From Ceratothoa steindachneri (lineage: Eukaryota > Arthropoda > Malacostraca > Isopoda > Cymothoidae), in contig OZ018317.1 in assembly GCA_963969495.1 (NCBI GenBank), positions 227,437,738 through 227,501,737 of the forward strand: 64,000 bases of DNA, read 5' to 3'. The notes beneath the pieces were generated by a model. That model ran no database searches, was not told the origin of the DNA, and was given only the letters and a program-made list of their open reading frames with translations. Both the position numbers and the translations under genes were made by a program. Numbering within the stretch: the first letter of the stretch is position 1; each line of letters starts with the position of its first letter. This document shows positions 1 through 11,358 of the stretch, piece after piece.

Positions 1-319
1 ACTCGGGACGAGTGCGTGCACCATGACTGGTGGACTTATTGACTTTTGGGGGGAGGCCGGCCTTCTCCCCTTTATTTAAGGTTCCTTTTTTTGTTATTGT
101 TTTGTTTTAGGTTGCACTCTCCTGCACCGGGGTGAGGGGGACCTCCCCCCGCTGCCGGAGATTGCTTCGATTGTTAAGTTTTTCCAATTTCGATTTGATT
201 GTTAAGTTTTCATATTTTAACTTTAAAGTAGCCTAATTCTAGGCTGTCGTGTTTTTCGGCGACTTATGCCCAAGTGGGTAGTTGCCAGATGGGCTCTATA
301 AAAAAAACCAAAAAAAAAA
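1..319 (+). mobile_element. LINE-A, 3' end of a copy cut by the window edge
   Basis: This is the last 26 codons of ORF2 (stop at 77-79), then a 3' UTR of about 220 bases and an A-rich tail at 300-319. It matches 3031-3344, 25251-25568 and 36733-37053 almost base for base, including the terminal GGCTCTATA before the A tract. The tail is impure (A8, CC, A9). The rest of the copy lies left of the window, so its integrity cannot be judged. The next LINE-A copy begins immediately after the tail. Confidence 0.9.
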
Positions 320-321
320 CC

Positions 322-3109
322 CGCTGAATTTCGTCGGGCTAGGGTTAGGTTCCGGTATATTGTGAAGCACGCCCGCCGCTCTTCTTGGCGGGCATACGTG
401 TCTTCACTTAACGGGAAGACCCCTTTAGCTGAGGTGTGGAAGCGAGTCAAAAGGATTCGGGGCAAGTTCTCGCAGGACCCCCCTCCCGTTCTCTAGGAGA
501 ATGGGACCGCAATCTCGGACCCCGCGTCCGTGGCGGAATCCTTAGCGACCGCTTTTTCCGCATTCTCTAGCCGTGATGCTGCTCCGCCAGCATTCAATGC
601 ACGTCGTGATGTCGCGGAAGGCCGCCGGCTGGACTTTACCTCCAGAGGCGGAGAACCGTTCAACGACAAGTTTACTGTGAGTGAGTTGCGCTCCGCTCTC
701 GCTTCGTGCGCGGACACCGCCCATGGTCCGGACGATGTCCCGTACGCCATGCTTCGACACCTGGGTGAGCGAGGCATGGCCTTTCTGTTAGATTTGTTCA
801 ACAGGATCTGGGTGGAAGGTCTTCTCCCAGACTCCTGGCGAATCGCTACTGTGCTCGCCTTTCGCAAGCCGGGGAAAGATCCCTCTACTCCGACCGGTTT
901 CCGCACAATCTCTCTAACCTCTTGCGTGGGCAAGTTGATGGAGAAATTGGTAAATGTTAGATTAGCCTATTTCCTGGACAGCGGAGGCCATCTGTCTTCT
1001 GCACAGTGCGGCTTCCGTAAGTTCCACTCCACGTCGGATGCTCTGCTCCGACTGGAAAATGCCGTCTGCGAGGCTTTCCTTCGTAGACAGCACTACGCCA
1101 CGGTGTTTTTTGATCTGGAGAAGGCCTATGATACCGCATGGCGATACGGTATCATGGAGACTCTCCACACGATGGGGGCGAGGGGACGCCTCCCAATGTT
1201 TATATCTGAATTTTTGCGAGATCGTCGATTCCGCGTACGGGTGGGGGGAGCCCTCTCCGGCCCAAAGGAGCAGGAAGAGGGTGTCCCTCAGGGAAGTGTC
1301 CTCAGTGTCACACTCTTTGCCCTGAGCATCAACGGCATCACCTCGGTGCTGCCGGAAGATGTTCTCGCTACGTTCTACGTGGACGACCTTTCGATCTCTT
1401 TTGGCGCGGCCCAGATGCCAACTCTGGAGCGCCGACTCCAACAGGCATTGAACCGCGTCTCTCGCTATGCCGAAGCGCACAGGTTTCGGTTTTCTTTGGC
1501 CAAGACTAAGGTGGTGCACTTCTGCCGCCACCCAAGGCTTTACCCCGACCCAGATTTGTTTCTTAATGGGGTGCGCCTGGATGTGGTTGAGTCCAACCGT
1601 TTCCTTGGTCTTGTATTCGACCGACGCCTCACCTGGGAGGCTCACATTCGCAGCCTTAGGGTCTCTTGTACCCGCGCCATAGACATTCTCCGTTCCGTGA
1701 CGTTCAGCGCTTGGGGCGCTGATAGGGCTACCGCCTTACTTTTTTATCGATCCTTTGTTCGCTCGAAGCTCGACTACGGATGCGAGTTTTATGCATCCGC
1801 AGCCGAGCGTTTATTGCGGAAGGTGGATTCGATCCACCACACCGGCCTTCGCCTTGCGACCGGTGCCTTCCGCACTTCCCCCATTGAGAGCCTGTTGGTC
1901 GATGCTGGGGAGATGCCACTCGCTCTGCGCCGCGTGCAGTGCATCACTCGCCTGTACGCGCGAGCCCGGCGCCTCCCTCAGTCGCCAACAGCTCTCACTG
2001 CATCCGCAGCTGATCTCGATGGTGCCTATGCCGCCGAGAGACGACAGTCATACCCTAAGCCCTTTGGGTTTAGGGCCAGGAAACTCCTTCGAGAGCTAGA
2101 TATATGTAGCTCTCGGGCCGGTGGCGCCCCTGGTTCTACCCAGGACACCACCCTGGAGGGTACCACATTTGGCTATTTGTCGCCACGCCTCTGCTCCCAA
2201 AGCTTGTACTGCGCCGGGAGTATTGCGTTCGACCTTTTTGGAGCACACATCGTGTCACGCTGGTACTGTGCCAGTGTATACGGATGGCTCCAAGTCCCAA
2301 GAGGGGGTCGGCTTCCACGCCGTATCCCCTCTGTTTGAAGTCAGCGGGGCTCTACCAGGCGCTGCGTCTGTCTTCACGGCCGAGCTGGTGGCAATACACC
2401 ACTCGGTACGGGAGATTACGCTACGTGCCCGGTTCGGAGACCGGATTGTGATTTATAGCGACTCACAAAGCGCCCTGAGTGCTCTCGGGGCATTGGAATC
2501 TCCGCATCCCCTGGTTCGCGAAATCCGTGACGCCACGGTTTTGGCGGCCGGGCAGATGTCGAGATTATCTTCTGCTGGGTTCCTGGACATGTAGGAATTG
2601 CGGGGAATGAGCGCGCCGATGAGGGCGCCAAAGAGTCCGCGAGGACTCTGCGACCGGACCAGCGTTTCGCTCTTCCTCACACTGACTACATGGCAGGAAT
2701 ACGGGCAGCTCTTCGGACTGCTTGGCAAAGAAGATGGGAGACGGTTGAGGGGAACTTAAAGTTGCGTGCCATTGCGCCGCGACTGTTCCCATGGACCTAT
2801 CCCCCAATGCCGCGGCGGCTTCAGGTTGCTTTCTGTCGTCTTCGAATCGGACACACTCGTGTGACGCATCGTTACTTGGTGGAGCGCTCGCATGTGCCCT
2901 ATTGCAACGACTGCGTCGTCCCCCAGACTGTTCGGCATATTCTTGTCGAATGTCCCAGTCTGGGTGATCTTCGCGCACGATACCTGTCTCGGTACCGGGA
3001 TGGGTGGGGTCGCTACCGTCTGTCCCTTGTACTCGGGACGAGTGCGTGCACCATGACTGGTGGACTTATTGACTTTTGGGGGGAGGCCGGCCTTCTCCCC
3101 TTTATTTAA
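322..3109 (+). pseudogene. LINE-A ORF2 remnant (RT and RNase H), frameshifted
   Basis: The remnant covers the end of the linker, the reverse transcriptase, RNase H and the C-terminal Cys/His motif. Visible motifs are FFDLEKAYD, PQGS and YVDD for RT, and YTDGS, AEL and YSDSQ for RNase H. Against the intact copies there is an in-frame TAG at 494-496 where they read CAG, a four-base insertion near 2104-2108, and a one-base deletion after 2546 just before the RNase H histidine motif. The two indels together restore the frame, so the C-terminus is again readable from 2548 to 3109. It cannot encode a working protein. Point differences are few, so the decay is young. Confidence 0.92.
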
Positions 3110-3344
3110 GGTTCCTTTTTTTTGTTATTGTTTTGTTTTAGGTTGCACTCTCCTGCACCGGGGTGAGGGGGACCTCCCCCCGCTGCCGGAGATTGCTTCG
3201 ATTGTTAAGTTTTTCCAATTTATATTGATTGTTAAGTTTTCATATTTTAACTTTAAAGTAGCCTAATTCTAGGCTGTCGTGTTTTTTGCGACTTATGCCT
3301 AAGTGGGTAGTTGCCAGATGGGCTCTATAAAAAAAAAAAAAAAA
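322..3344 (+). mobile_element. LINE-A, 5'-truncated copy
   Basis: Homology to the intact LINE-A at 18615-25568 starts abruptly at 322, inside ORF2 just after the endonuclease domain, and runs to a pure A tail ending at 3344. 5' truncation is the usual outcome of incomplete target-primed reverse transcription. There is no unique sequence between the previous copy's tail and this start, so the element either landed in the older A tail or is the second half of a head-to-tail pair. The right flank at 3345 is minus-strand LINE-B endonuclease sequence, so the pair interrupts LINE-B. Confidence 0.92.
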
Positions 3345-3500
3345 TGGTATCTTTATTCTGTTTGTATAGGTCTTAAATCCGTGTTCAGTGATGAGGTTTG
3401 GATCTACTTTACGGAATATGTTTCCGTAAGGAATGTGTTTCCCTTCCCATCCATTGGCGTTAATTGTGAGGATTCCTAATGTGTTGTTCGTTTTTTCCAT
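3345..3500 (-). pseudogene. LINE-B ORF2 endonuclease, N-terminal fragment
   Basis: The minus strand encodes LGILTINANGWEGKH followed by DPNLITEHGFK, which has the form of the first two motifs of APE-type LINE endonucleases (an Asn motif, then a Glu in the LLQET position). The reading stops where LINE-A sequence begins at 3344, so only about 45 residues remain in the window. No catalytic Asp or His motif is present. Confidence 0.55.
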
Positions 3501-3599
3501 GTTTTTGTTGTCTAGTGCTTGTATTTTTTATGTGGCTGTATGTGTGTCTTCTTCTAATGGTATTTGTTACATGCCTTTTTACTGTTCCTAATTTGAAAA

Positions 3600-5511
3600 A
3601 AACTGCTTCGCTTACGGCGAGGCAGGAAGCCCTATGCAGTTTAATTTCACCGCCATGAGCGCTGCGTCATTTTGCGCTTCCTAGTCTGGCGAATCATGTG
3701 TCAATTTCAACATGCCAGCCTTGACACCTTCGATGATCTCGCCTATCTTGGGATCCTCTGGGAAGTAAGTTTCATCTTTCCTGTACATAGAAGCTGATTT
3801 TAATGTCTACTCCATCATATTTTTTGTTCTGACGAGAACTCTTCCTTTTGTTCTTACTGCTCGCTCTATCATGGGTCTTAGGAAGCTGGGAGCACTCTTG
3901 TTCAACTTCAGGGGAAGAAGCAGAGCTTGACATGTTACCCTCAGCCAGTTTGATCCATCTAGCTTCTCTTTTTTCGCTCATTATTCTTTTCTTTCTGGCC
4001 TCAGTTCTTGGGTCTCTGTTTGTGGACCTTTGAGGAGCTGGGTGGGTTCCAAGATTGTGTTCCTTTCCGCTCTTTCTTTTTTATTTCTTGGAAAAGCAGT
4101 CGCTAGTGTCTCTTACTCTGGCTGGTATTGCATCTGGAGGACTTCCACTGATGGGTGTTTTTCCGGGAACCGCATTTCTGCTAAGCCATTGTTCTTGAGA
4201 ATGATATTTAGCTCTTTAGCGAAACAGCCTGGGTTCGTCAGATTCCGGACGTGGGCATATAATATTCAAGCTAGGATTTTTGTCGAGTTTTTATTCTCTT
4301 TGCCTATCTTTAAATATGTTTTATGTGCGGTGATATTCTCTAAATTTCCTTGAGGGGGTGGCTTTTACCCTTGGGCGTAGGAGGTGTTCGCCCTCCTAAT
4401 TCCTTCTGCCTTTGGTCTTCCGCCTTCTTTTCAGAATCTCCTTCTTTCTAGAGCAGGACATTGCCATTTACCCCGTTTGGGCACTTCCATTATGCTACTG
4501 GGCATTCACACCTGCCGTGGCCTTTTTGGCTGCATCTGGATAAGGTCGATTCCTGCTTCTTGCAGGCCTTCCTGGTGTGATGCTCAAGTCTATAGCATCT
4601 AAATAAAATCGGCACCGGGGTGAATTCCTCCCGTTCAATTTGCTCACCACTTATCTTTGCATTAAAGAGAAGTAGCCCTCTCTCCTTTGCCTCTGTCGCC
4701 ATCTGCGAGGCAGAGAAGATAATTTTAAACACGTGGTGATACTTCGTGTTGTCTCTTTTGTTTCTAAATTTAATTATTTCAACCACCCTCACCCATTATT
4801 AGTTCCTCTCAATTTCCTACTTTATCTCATCTATATTGAGTTGGCCGATCCAGAGGTGCAACCTTCTGCACACCATACTTCTATGTGATTGGATCGAAAA
4901 AGAGGTGCTTGGTTGTAGGTTTATTTCCTTTAGGACTTTAACCCCTTCCTCATTCGTGAGTATTTCCTCGTCTTCTTCTTTTTCGCATATTGTGACGTAT
5001 CCTGCCTGCGTATCTATTAGTTTTAGGACTGCAATGCTTAATTTCCCGAATAGGGTTTCAAACACCTTCCCCTTGTTCGGTCTTTCATGACTGGTTAAGC
5101 ATCTCAGTGGGCCCCTTGCGGCATTTTGGGTCACCATTATGGTGATGAACACCCCTTGAAGAACAGAGCGCACTCTGTCCTGTTCCTGTCCCTTTTCCTG
5201 CTCTTTAGGGACTCACTAGTGTGTATGATAAGTTTCTGGTATTTTTTTAAGAAATTATATTTTAATTTGCTTTTGAGAGAAGAGGGCCATCCCTTGTTAA
5301 ACCGCCGCCTGGATGAAAAGGAAATTTGCCTTTGGGGTAAATGATGATAATGGATGAGATGAATCCGAGAGGGGATCCTTTCGGGGGTGTGATTGTATGG
5401 CGGACTTATTGACAACGCCGCCCCCCTAGCGGATGTTTTAATCGCATCCGCATCACAACATACCATAGAGATTGTTGTATGTCCCTCTATGTTCTTGGAA
5501 GGGGCCCCCAC
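3600..5511 (-). pseudogene. LINE-B ORF1 (Gag-like) remnant
   Basis: Open stretches at 5173-4817, 4792-4490 and 3981-3772 read successively as an N-terminal region, a segment of typical LINE ORF1 character (KIIFSASQMATEAKERGLLL), and damaged zinc knuckles. The knuckles are CYRLEHHTRKAC and then CSQKGHGRCEC, each lacking a leading Cys of CX2CX4HX4C. A Ser/Lys-rich C-terminal tail follows. Several frameshifts and stops separate the pieces. ORF1 proteins of this type bind the element RNA in a ribonucleoprotein particle; this one is dead. Assignment rests on motif order and proximity to the endonuclease start. Confidence 0.55.
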
Positions 5512-5750
5512 TCCGATTAGCAGCGGATGCAGCAGTCCGTCCCTTCTCCGGAATTGCTTCTGACATTGTTATCGACTGTGTGCTACTCCTCAAATAAACT
5601 TCCTCCAATGTTCTAAATTATGGCCGTGCTATTGCCCGGCATAGTTAGGATCAAACATGAATGGCAATCCCCTCAAGCATCCGACTGCCGTTCATGCGGG
5701 GGGAAGAGCCGGGGACTTCAGCAGTGATCTGCTTAAGTGGGCCTGCTAAA

Positions 5751-6364
5751 AAAAAGATGAAATTATTAGTGAGGGTGAATGGTGATATGAGTATCGATCT
5801 CTTTCGTAATAGTGGTTCCTAGGTGGAAACCATTTCTTGGAGGCGTCTTTCGGAATTCCCGAAACTTTCCCTCCTCTGCCGAATTTTGATGTAATAGTTA
5901 GAGTGATTATACCAAGAATTCTACGCAGTCTCGTCACCTTGTTTTCGTTTTTTTTATTGATGTATATAAAAAGAACAGAGAGGAATCACTGTGTAACACA
6001 GGCCATCAGCAAGTTATAAAAGAACAGGGTGCGGAAATACCTTAAAAAGGGATAAGAAGAGTTGATAGGCCGGTGGCTAGACCCGAGGCGTCGTGTATTG
6101 GGTGTGTCTCGGGGTGTTCGTGACTAGACGACGGTTGAGGGGTGGTGCATAGTCGGAAACGCGTTATTCATGATGCTCTTAACTTATGCATAGAACGGTA
6201 TAGGTTGTGGGTAGTCATGGGCTGCAGGGTATCGCAGTGCCATAACAACATATAGTTTTGCTTGTAGTGCGGTGTATATGGGGTCTCTGGCGAGTTCCCC
6301 GAGTTAGTTTGTGAGTCTAGTGTGAGCGTATGTGTTGAGGGGTGCTAATTTGTTGTTATTTTGT

Positions 6365-6368
<4 letters not shown>
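5751..6368. other. Unassigned spacer
   Basis: No recognisable gene or repeat. An open stretch at 5837-6019 gives a 60-residue plus-strand peptide resembling nothing I know. Composition changes from GC-rich LINE-B leader to G/T-rich low-complexity sequence (6100-6360). Confidence 0.4.

Positions 6369-6439
<71 letters not shown>
6369..6439. repeat. (TA)n microsatellite
   Basis: About 70 bases of nearly pure TA dinucleotide with a single TACA interruption. Similar longer arrays are at 43487-43562 and 52815-52918. Confidence 0.95.
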
Positions 6440-7290
6440 AAATAATGTCCTTTGAGAGATAAATTAATAGGTGAATCTCGGATATCTCACTTGTCTTGTA
6501 AATAACTATTCGAAATACAAATCCCTATACACTTGTAATGCTGGTAAGCTTCGCGGTAAAGTCGGGAATGGGAAAGAAGAGGGTTACCTTGGAAGCTGAT
6601 ATTCTGGTGGCGCTGGTGATTGAAGGAAGTGAGATAAGGGGTGGAGTAGATGAGGTAGGTTCCCCAGGGACCGACCTGATCCCAGAATTCCGTCACGATT
6701 TTGGTGAAAGAAGAGGGTGACGGGAGCTTCTCGTTAAAGAGGGCCCCACGCTGGTGAACTCCGAGGAATCTTGGGTGCCTCAGTGAGGAGGGGGGATGAC
6801 CTATAGACGCGTAGGGTCACGGAGAAAAGCCGAGATGTAGTTTTATCTTTTTAGCAACCAGAGTGAGGCTGTTTGTAGCTTCGGCTCTTACACGTGAGTA
6901 CGAGCTTGGGTCCGCACTGACTTGCAGACCAACGGGTTAAGGAGCCTCCCTAACTGGGACCGATCTCCTCTCTGAAGACTTGATGCTTCGACGAATTCGT
7001 CTTTTATACTCAAAACTCGGGAGAGGTTCTCAGGGCGTCGGAAGTAGATTAGATTTATAGCTACTCCATTTCGTCTTTATAAACTTCCGGTAACTATCGG
7101 AAGCGAAGATAGGCTCCCATTTATCGATAAACAATCCGGAAAGGAACTCGGTGGTTAGCTAAAATGGCTGGTGGTTTCTTCCAGCTGAATACCACCGCAT
7201 ATCGGGCTAGAAGGGAAATGGTTGATAAGCGGCCAGCCCGGAAGGGAGGTGGGCAAAACTTGGGAGCATTTTGCTATTCTCCTACAGTAT
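6440..7290 (-). other. Possible decayed LTR, no coding sequence
   Basis: No ORF is convincing. Read on the minus strand, TATAAAAGACGAATTCG (around 6996-7012) looks like a TATA box, and the surrounding GC-rich blocks resemble in style the solo LTR at 50242-51187. I could not find terminal TG/CA ends with a duplication, so this is only a suggestion. Confidence 0.2.
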
Positions 7291-7291
7291 G

Positions 7292-8150
7292 TTATACGTG
7301 ATGTGCTTTATACATGTGTAGGATTTGTGTGGTGTGTGTAGGTCGCGTGCTGCGGTTATAGTGTTCAAGATTGAGCACCAGTGATCGTCTAACTGATCTG
7401 GCTTGGTGTGGTCCAGGTCGAGGTTTTGTGGCGTGTTTTCTGTTATGTCTCTTGAACTCTTCCCAGTTCGTGTTTTTGAAGTCGAAGAGATGTGGTGTGG
7501 GTATGATTATGGGAGATGTCGATATGATAAGGCATATCGGTTTGTGGTCTGAGAGTACGTGAGGATCGGTGAGATGTAAGTGTAGCGTGGTCGTTACGGA
7601 AGACCACGTCCGGAGACGCGGTTCCTCCGCGAGTACCGAAAAATGTGGGGAATCTGCGCTAATGTGCTCGCAGCGATAACGCGGCAGGGCACTGGCATGG
7701 TACCTTGCTGCATCATTCGTGGTATTATAAAGGAGGGTTGAGTGGAAAGCGTTGATGTCAACCGCAAAGAAAATAGGTAGGTTGTGGTTTAATGGAACCC
7801 GGATTGTGGCTACCATGTTTAATTGTAGACGTAGTGGTCTGTAGTGCGTGGCCACTAGGATGGGGCCGGAGCTTGTTTGTACTTTGCAGGCTAGAAGAGA
7901 GACATCGCGTGTTTGAATAAGGTAGTGGTGTATAGAGCGCTTTATTAGGATCGCTGATCCTAGGTGTAGCGCTTGTGGAGTTAGATATATGTGGTAGCCT
8001 GCAATGCGGAGTCTGTTGTTGGGAGGGTGTAGACTCGTTGAGTTCAAGAGTATTATGTCAGGTTCTTGTATGTTTATGACCCATTTGGCAACAGTATGGT
8101 GAATACCGTGCAAACTGCGTACGTTTAATTGTATTATGTTGAGGCAACCT
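7292..8150 (-). pseudogene. LINE-C ORF2 APE-type endonuclease
   Basis: This is an almost complete endonuclease domain that would nick target DNA to prime reverse transcription. Motifs in order are LNIIQLNVRSL (motif I Asn, just upstream of 8113), DIILLNSTSL (the LLQET position with Glu lost), FFAVDINAFHS (equivalent of GDFNAHH, with the Gly changed), and VLSDHKPICLII (intact SDH). The first reported Met at 8113 lies after motif I, so the real N-terminus is further upstream. About 60 linker residues follow SDH, then a stop. Loss of the catalytic Glu and of all RT makes it non-functional. Confidence 0.72.
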
Positions 8151-8541
8151 ATTGACGTGGTCGGAAAGCGCGTGGGGCTGATTTAGCCGGGACCCTTCAC
8201 CACTCTTTCGTTATTTACCAGGAGGCGTGGGGAGCGAGTAACTTGACGCGTGTCGGCTGTGGTTTCAGGGAAGTGGAGAGGTTGTCTGTGGTTATTGGGT
8301 GGGCAGGCCGTGGTAGAGGGGAGAGTGTGTTCTCTGGAAGGAGGGTTGGAGAGCGTAGAGTCTAGGAAGGGGGAGTTAGGATTAAAGGAGGAGGGAGTAG
8401 AGCTAGTGGATGGGTGACTAGAGATAGTAGGGAAGGTGGGGATTATGAAAGGGGGGCGGGGTATCGGGAGAGTAGATGGTTGGGATAGCGAGGAAGGAGG
8501 AGTGCAAGGTGGAGACGAAGGAACAGCAGGGAGGGGGTTGG

Positions 8542-9785
8542 TCAGCTTAACGCGTGGTTGTGTGGCGTAGGGTGTGGTGGGTGTGGGGGAGATGAAGGAG
8601 GTGGCGGTTGTGGTATCAGTTGAGTGGCAATATGAGGCGGGATCTGAGGCTGCCGAAGGAGGAGTGCTGGTGGTAAGAGGGAGTTTAGGTATAGAGGAGG
8701 AAGGAGTGGTAGTTGTGGAAGGATGAGAGAGGCGATAGGAAAAGAGATCGGAGCAATAGGCAAAGGGGCAGGTAAGGAGGATACAGTGGCCATCGAGTGG
8801 GGACAGAAGCTCGTGAGGAAGCAGGTGCGTGGTGAAGGTGGGGGGTGCGGTGTGAGAGAGCGGTACGTCCAGAGGTAAAGGTGTTCGTGCCCACCGGGGT
8901 GGGTAGGAGTGCGGGTCTCCTGGGGGTATGCTCGTCGATTAGAGCAAACACCTTCTCGGGGAAGGTGATCTGTTCTAGACCGTGCGAGCTAAACTGTGTA
9001 TTTAGTATGTTTGCGAATAGTCAGGCGTCACCCCTCGACATGTCTTTTGACATCGTTAAAAGGATGGCGGCCAGTTGTAGCTTTTGGTGTGTGGTATCGT
9101 TAGGTGTGTGGTGTGGGGTAAAGGTGGATGTCATGAGTAGTGAGGGTCTCTGGTTGTAGGGTGTTTGTGTGGGGTTGGTTGTCAGAATATGTGGGTAAGT
9201 TTGGGTTGCTGCTGGGGTAGGGTATGTCTGAGGGAGGACATGGAGGGCTGTGGACAGCGTTGCGCCGGCAGCAGCAACGAATGTTCTTGTGCGGGGAGGA
9301 GGGTCGGGGGCAGAGTGTGTGGTTGTGTTGAAAGGTTGTGGACGCCGTATTGCTGCTACGGCGTCAGAGCGTGCCTTACTTAGGCAAGAGCATTTAAGGT
9401 TGACGGCTGTGCAGGTGGTGTAGTGGTGACCCACTACACTACACCTTGAGCAGACCAGATCTGCTTGGTAGTTTCGTGTCTCGTGTCTAGTTTTGTAACA
9501 CTGGTGGCACTATGTGGGTTTTATATTTATCTGTGGCTCAATGTTATGCGGATGTGTTAGTGTGCCGCAGACCTTGATGCCTTGATCTAGCAGCAGCGTT
9601 TTGTTTTTTTCATCGGAGAGTATAATTAATTCCCATTGGTTTGTACGGTTGTAATAGAATTCTGTGATGACCTCCTCCCCATACTTCTGTCTGAGGTGTG
9701 TGCGGAAGCCATCAGTAGAGAAAGCTGGCCATACGGGGTTGGTCTTGAGGACTCGTATTTGGTGTTTCTTGTGTACACCGTAATG
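8542..9785 (-). pseudogene. LINE-C ORF1 (Gag-like) remnant
   Basis: Near 9780-9510 the minus strand reads an RNA-binding type segment (NPVWPAFSTDGF, FYYNRTNQWELIIL). It then meets an in-frame TAG and continues with two zinc knuckles: CHQCYKTRHETRNY, where the last Cys is now Tyr, and CSRCSVVGHHYTTC, an intact CX2CX4HX4C. A Pro/Thr-rich tail follows (9360-9020), and after frame changes a stretch reading ALIDEHTPRRPALLP. The order RNA-binding fold, CCHC knuckles, Pro-rich tail is standard for I/Jockey-type ORF1. Confidence 0.65.
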
Positions 9786-9884
9786 GAATATAAATTGCGT
9801 ATTGCATATATCAAGGGTACTCAAAATTACTTAGCGAATAGTTTAAGCAGAAATCCGCTAGAAGACTCTATTGCCATAATTTAA
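9786..9884 (+). pseudogene. Gypsy-type Pol scrap (end of RNase H)
   Basis: About 30 plus-strand codons read LRIAYIKGTQNYLANSLSR and end at a stop. This matches the conserved end of the RNase H domain of Gypsy polyproteins and closely resembles Gypsy-1 at 17491-17550 (INYIKGSDNQVADALSR). It is the only surviving piece; upstream sequence is replaced by LINE-C. Confidence 0.6.
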
Positions 9885-10734
9885 AGATACCATTAGCATA
9901 TCTCCTTGTAAATATGTTTCCTAATTTGTTTTATATATAGGTTAATTGTTTGAAGTGTTGTATAATTATTCTCTGTGTTTTTAGTTACGTTTTTGTTAGT
10001 CGAGAGGAAATTGGCTACATTCTCGTCTAGAGAAGAAGTAAGTGATTTTCGAAAAGCCAAGGAAGAGCTACTCGTCACTCATTGTTCATGGAGATAGTTA
10101 GGCGCACTTCAACCCTTCTCACCACGCCTTCGGATTTTAATGATCGGAAAAACCATCCTCGAAGCACCCTTCATTTGCCTCTTAAGGATAAGAGCCCCTC
10201 CCCCCCAACTTAAGTTTTCCGAAGTTGAATTGAGTGTCCCATGAGAGGCCCAAAAGTTCAAGGTCGAACTTACCTACCTGGTCCTACTCGCCGCACATCT
10301 AGGTTAGAGGGACTTAACCCCCACTTCTTCACAATCCTCCCACCTTTACCGGGCCGAACCTCAAGAATCCCCTTTGCTCTAGAGCTTACATATTGTAAAA
10401 TCATTACTTAATTAATTATCACTCGGTTCAAACTCAATTGATAGTGTTAATAATCTTAGCAGTGTAACGTCAATATTTAATTCCATTGCCATTTAACTTG
10501 CCCTATGTCTATTTGTAATCTTTAGTCCTATTAACGTCAAGGGTCTTTCAACAAGGACGCTTGAGCTTTATCAGGCAATAGTCGCCATGTTGTTAGAGCA
10601 ACATCTGGTATCCTCACTGTGAACTGTTCAGTAGTACTTGGCCAGACTAGATGGAAGGTTATAGCATTAACAGAGTGTGAAAATCATCAAATGTTATTAT
10701 CAAATTCAGTGCTGAGTTCGACAAACATTCCGCG
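9885..10734. other. Unassigned, possibly decayed LTR element end
   Basis: No gene is visible. The stretch directly follows a Gypsy RNase H end, so it may contain the remainder of that element and its 3' LTR, but I found no paired repeat in the window to prove it. Confidence 0.25.
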
Positions 10735-11358
10735 CATTACGTGATTTCTATCCTCGCCACAGCGACGAGGCCCATTTTTGGATGAATAGATTTGTGTACA
10801 AGCAAAATGTGTCGGATTTGGGACCAAAACAATTCAAATGTGATATACCAGCACCAATTGAATCCCAACAAAGTCACTGTTTGGTGCATATTTTCGTCTA
10901 ACGGAATCATCGGTGCGTATATTTTTGAGAACGAAGATGGGATTGCCATAACCATCAACCGCGAGACCTACAGATCGATGATAAGCAACTTCTTGTGGCC
11001 TCAACCGGATTATATGCCTGGTATGGATACTGAAGACATGTGGTTTCAACAGGACGGCGCTACGCGCCACACTTCGCACGCCACGATAGACATTTTGCAC
11101 CAGCAATTTCTGGGCTGGGTCATCTCACGCGGCGACGACGTCAACTGGCCAGCTAGATCATTCAATTTAACGCCATTAGACTACTTTTGGGGGGCTACCT
11201 TAAATCACAGGTTTATGCGAATAATTTGCAAACAGTTGATGTCTCAAAATCAACATAACAAACACTCCAGAAAATTCAGCCAGATTTATGCGACAAAGTT
11301 ATCGAAAATTGGCACTCCCAAATACGTTTCACCAAGCGAAACCGCGGCTGACATTTGA
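10735..11358 (+). pseudogene. Tc1/mariner-type (DDE_3-like) transposase, C-terminal half
   Basis: The reading has the order of the catalytic half of this transposase type: SDEAHFWMNRFVYKQN (first Asp region, around 10764-10810, one frame off the rest), then VTVWCIFSSNGIIGAYIFEN, FQQDGATRHTSHAT (second Asp) and SRGDDVNWPARSFNLTPLDYFWG. A frameshift near 10810 separates the first motif from the rest, and the C-terminus after residue 145 diverges. The N-terminal DNA-binding part is not seen. Terminal inverted repeats were not identified. It would catalyse cut-and-paste transposition if intact; it is not. Confidence 0.75.

Larger units (their letters stand above)
3345..5750 (-). mobile_element. 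LINE-B, decayed LINE interrupted by LINE-A
   Basis: Minus-strand pieces occur in the order expected for a two-ORF LINE: a GC-rich leader (about 5520-5750), ORF1 pieces (3600-5511) and the start of an ORF2 endonuclease (3345-3500). The element is cut at 3344/3345 by the LINE-A insertion, and the rest of its ORF2 should lie left of the window. Zinc-knuckle and endonuclease motifs place it near Jockey/CR1-type LINEs, but I cannot fix the clade. Both boundaries are approximate. Confidence 0.6.
7292..9785 (-). mobile_element. LINE-C, decayed non-LTR element
   Basis: On the minus strand, ORF1 remnants (9785 down to about 8550) are followed by an ORF2 endonuclease (about 8150 down to 7292). Nothing of the reverse transcriptase remains on the 3' side, so the element is 3'-deleted as well as mutated. 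Its upstream end abuts a plus-strand Gypsy RNase H scrap at about 9786, suggesting LINE-C inserted into or beside an LTR element. It differs in sequence from LINE-A. Confidence 0.7.
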
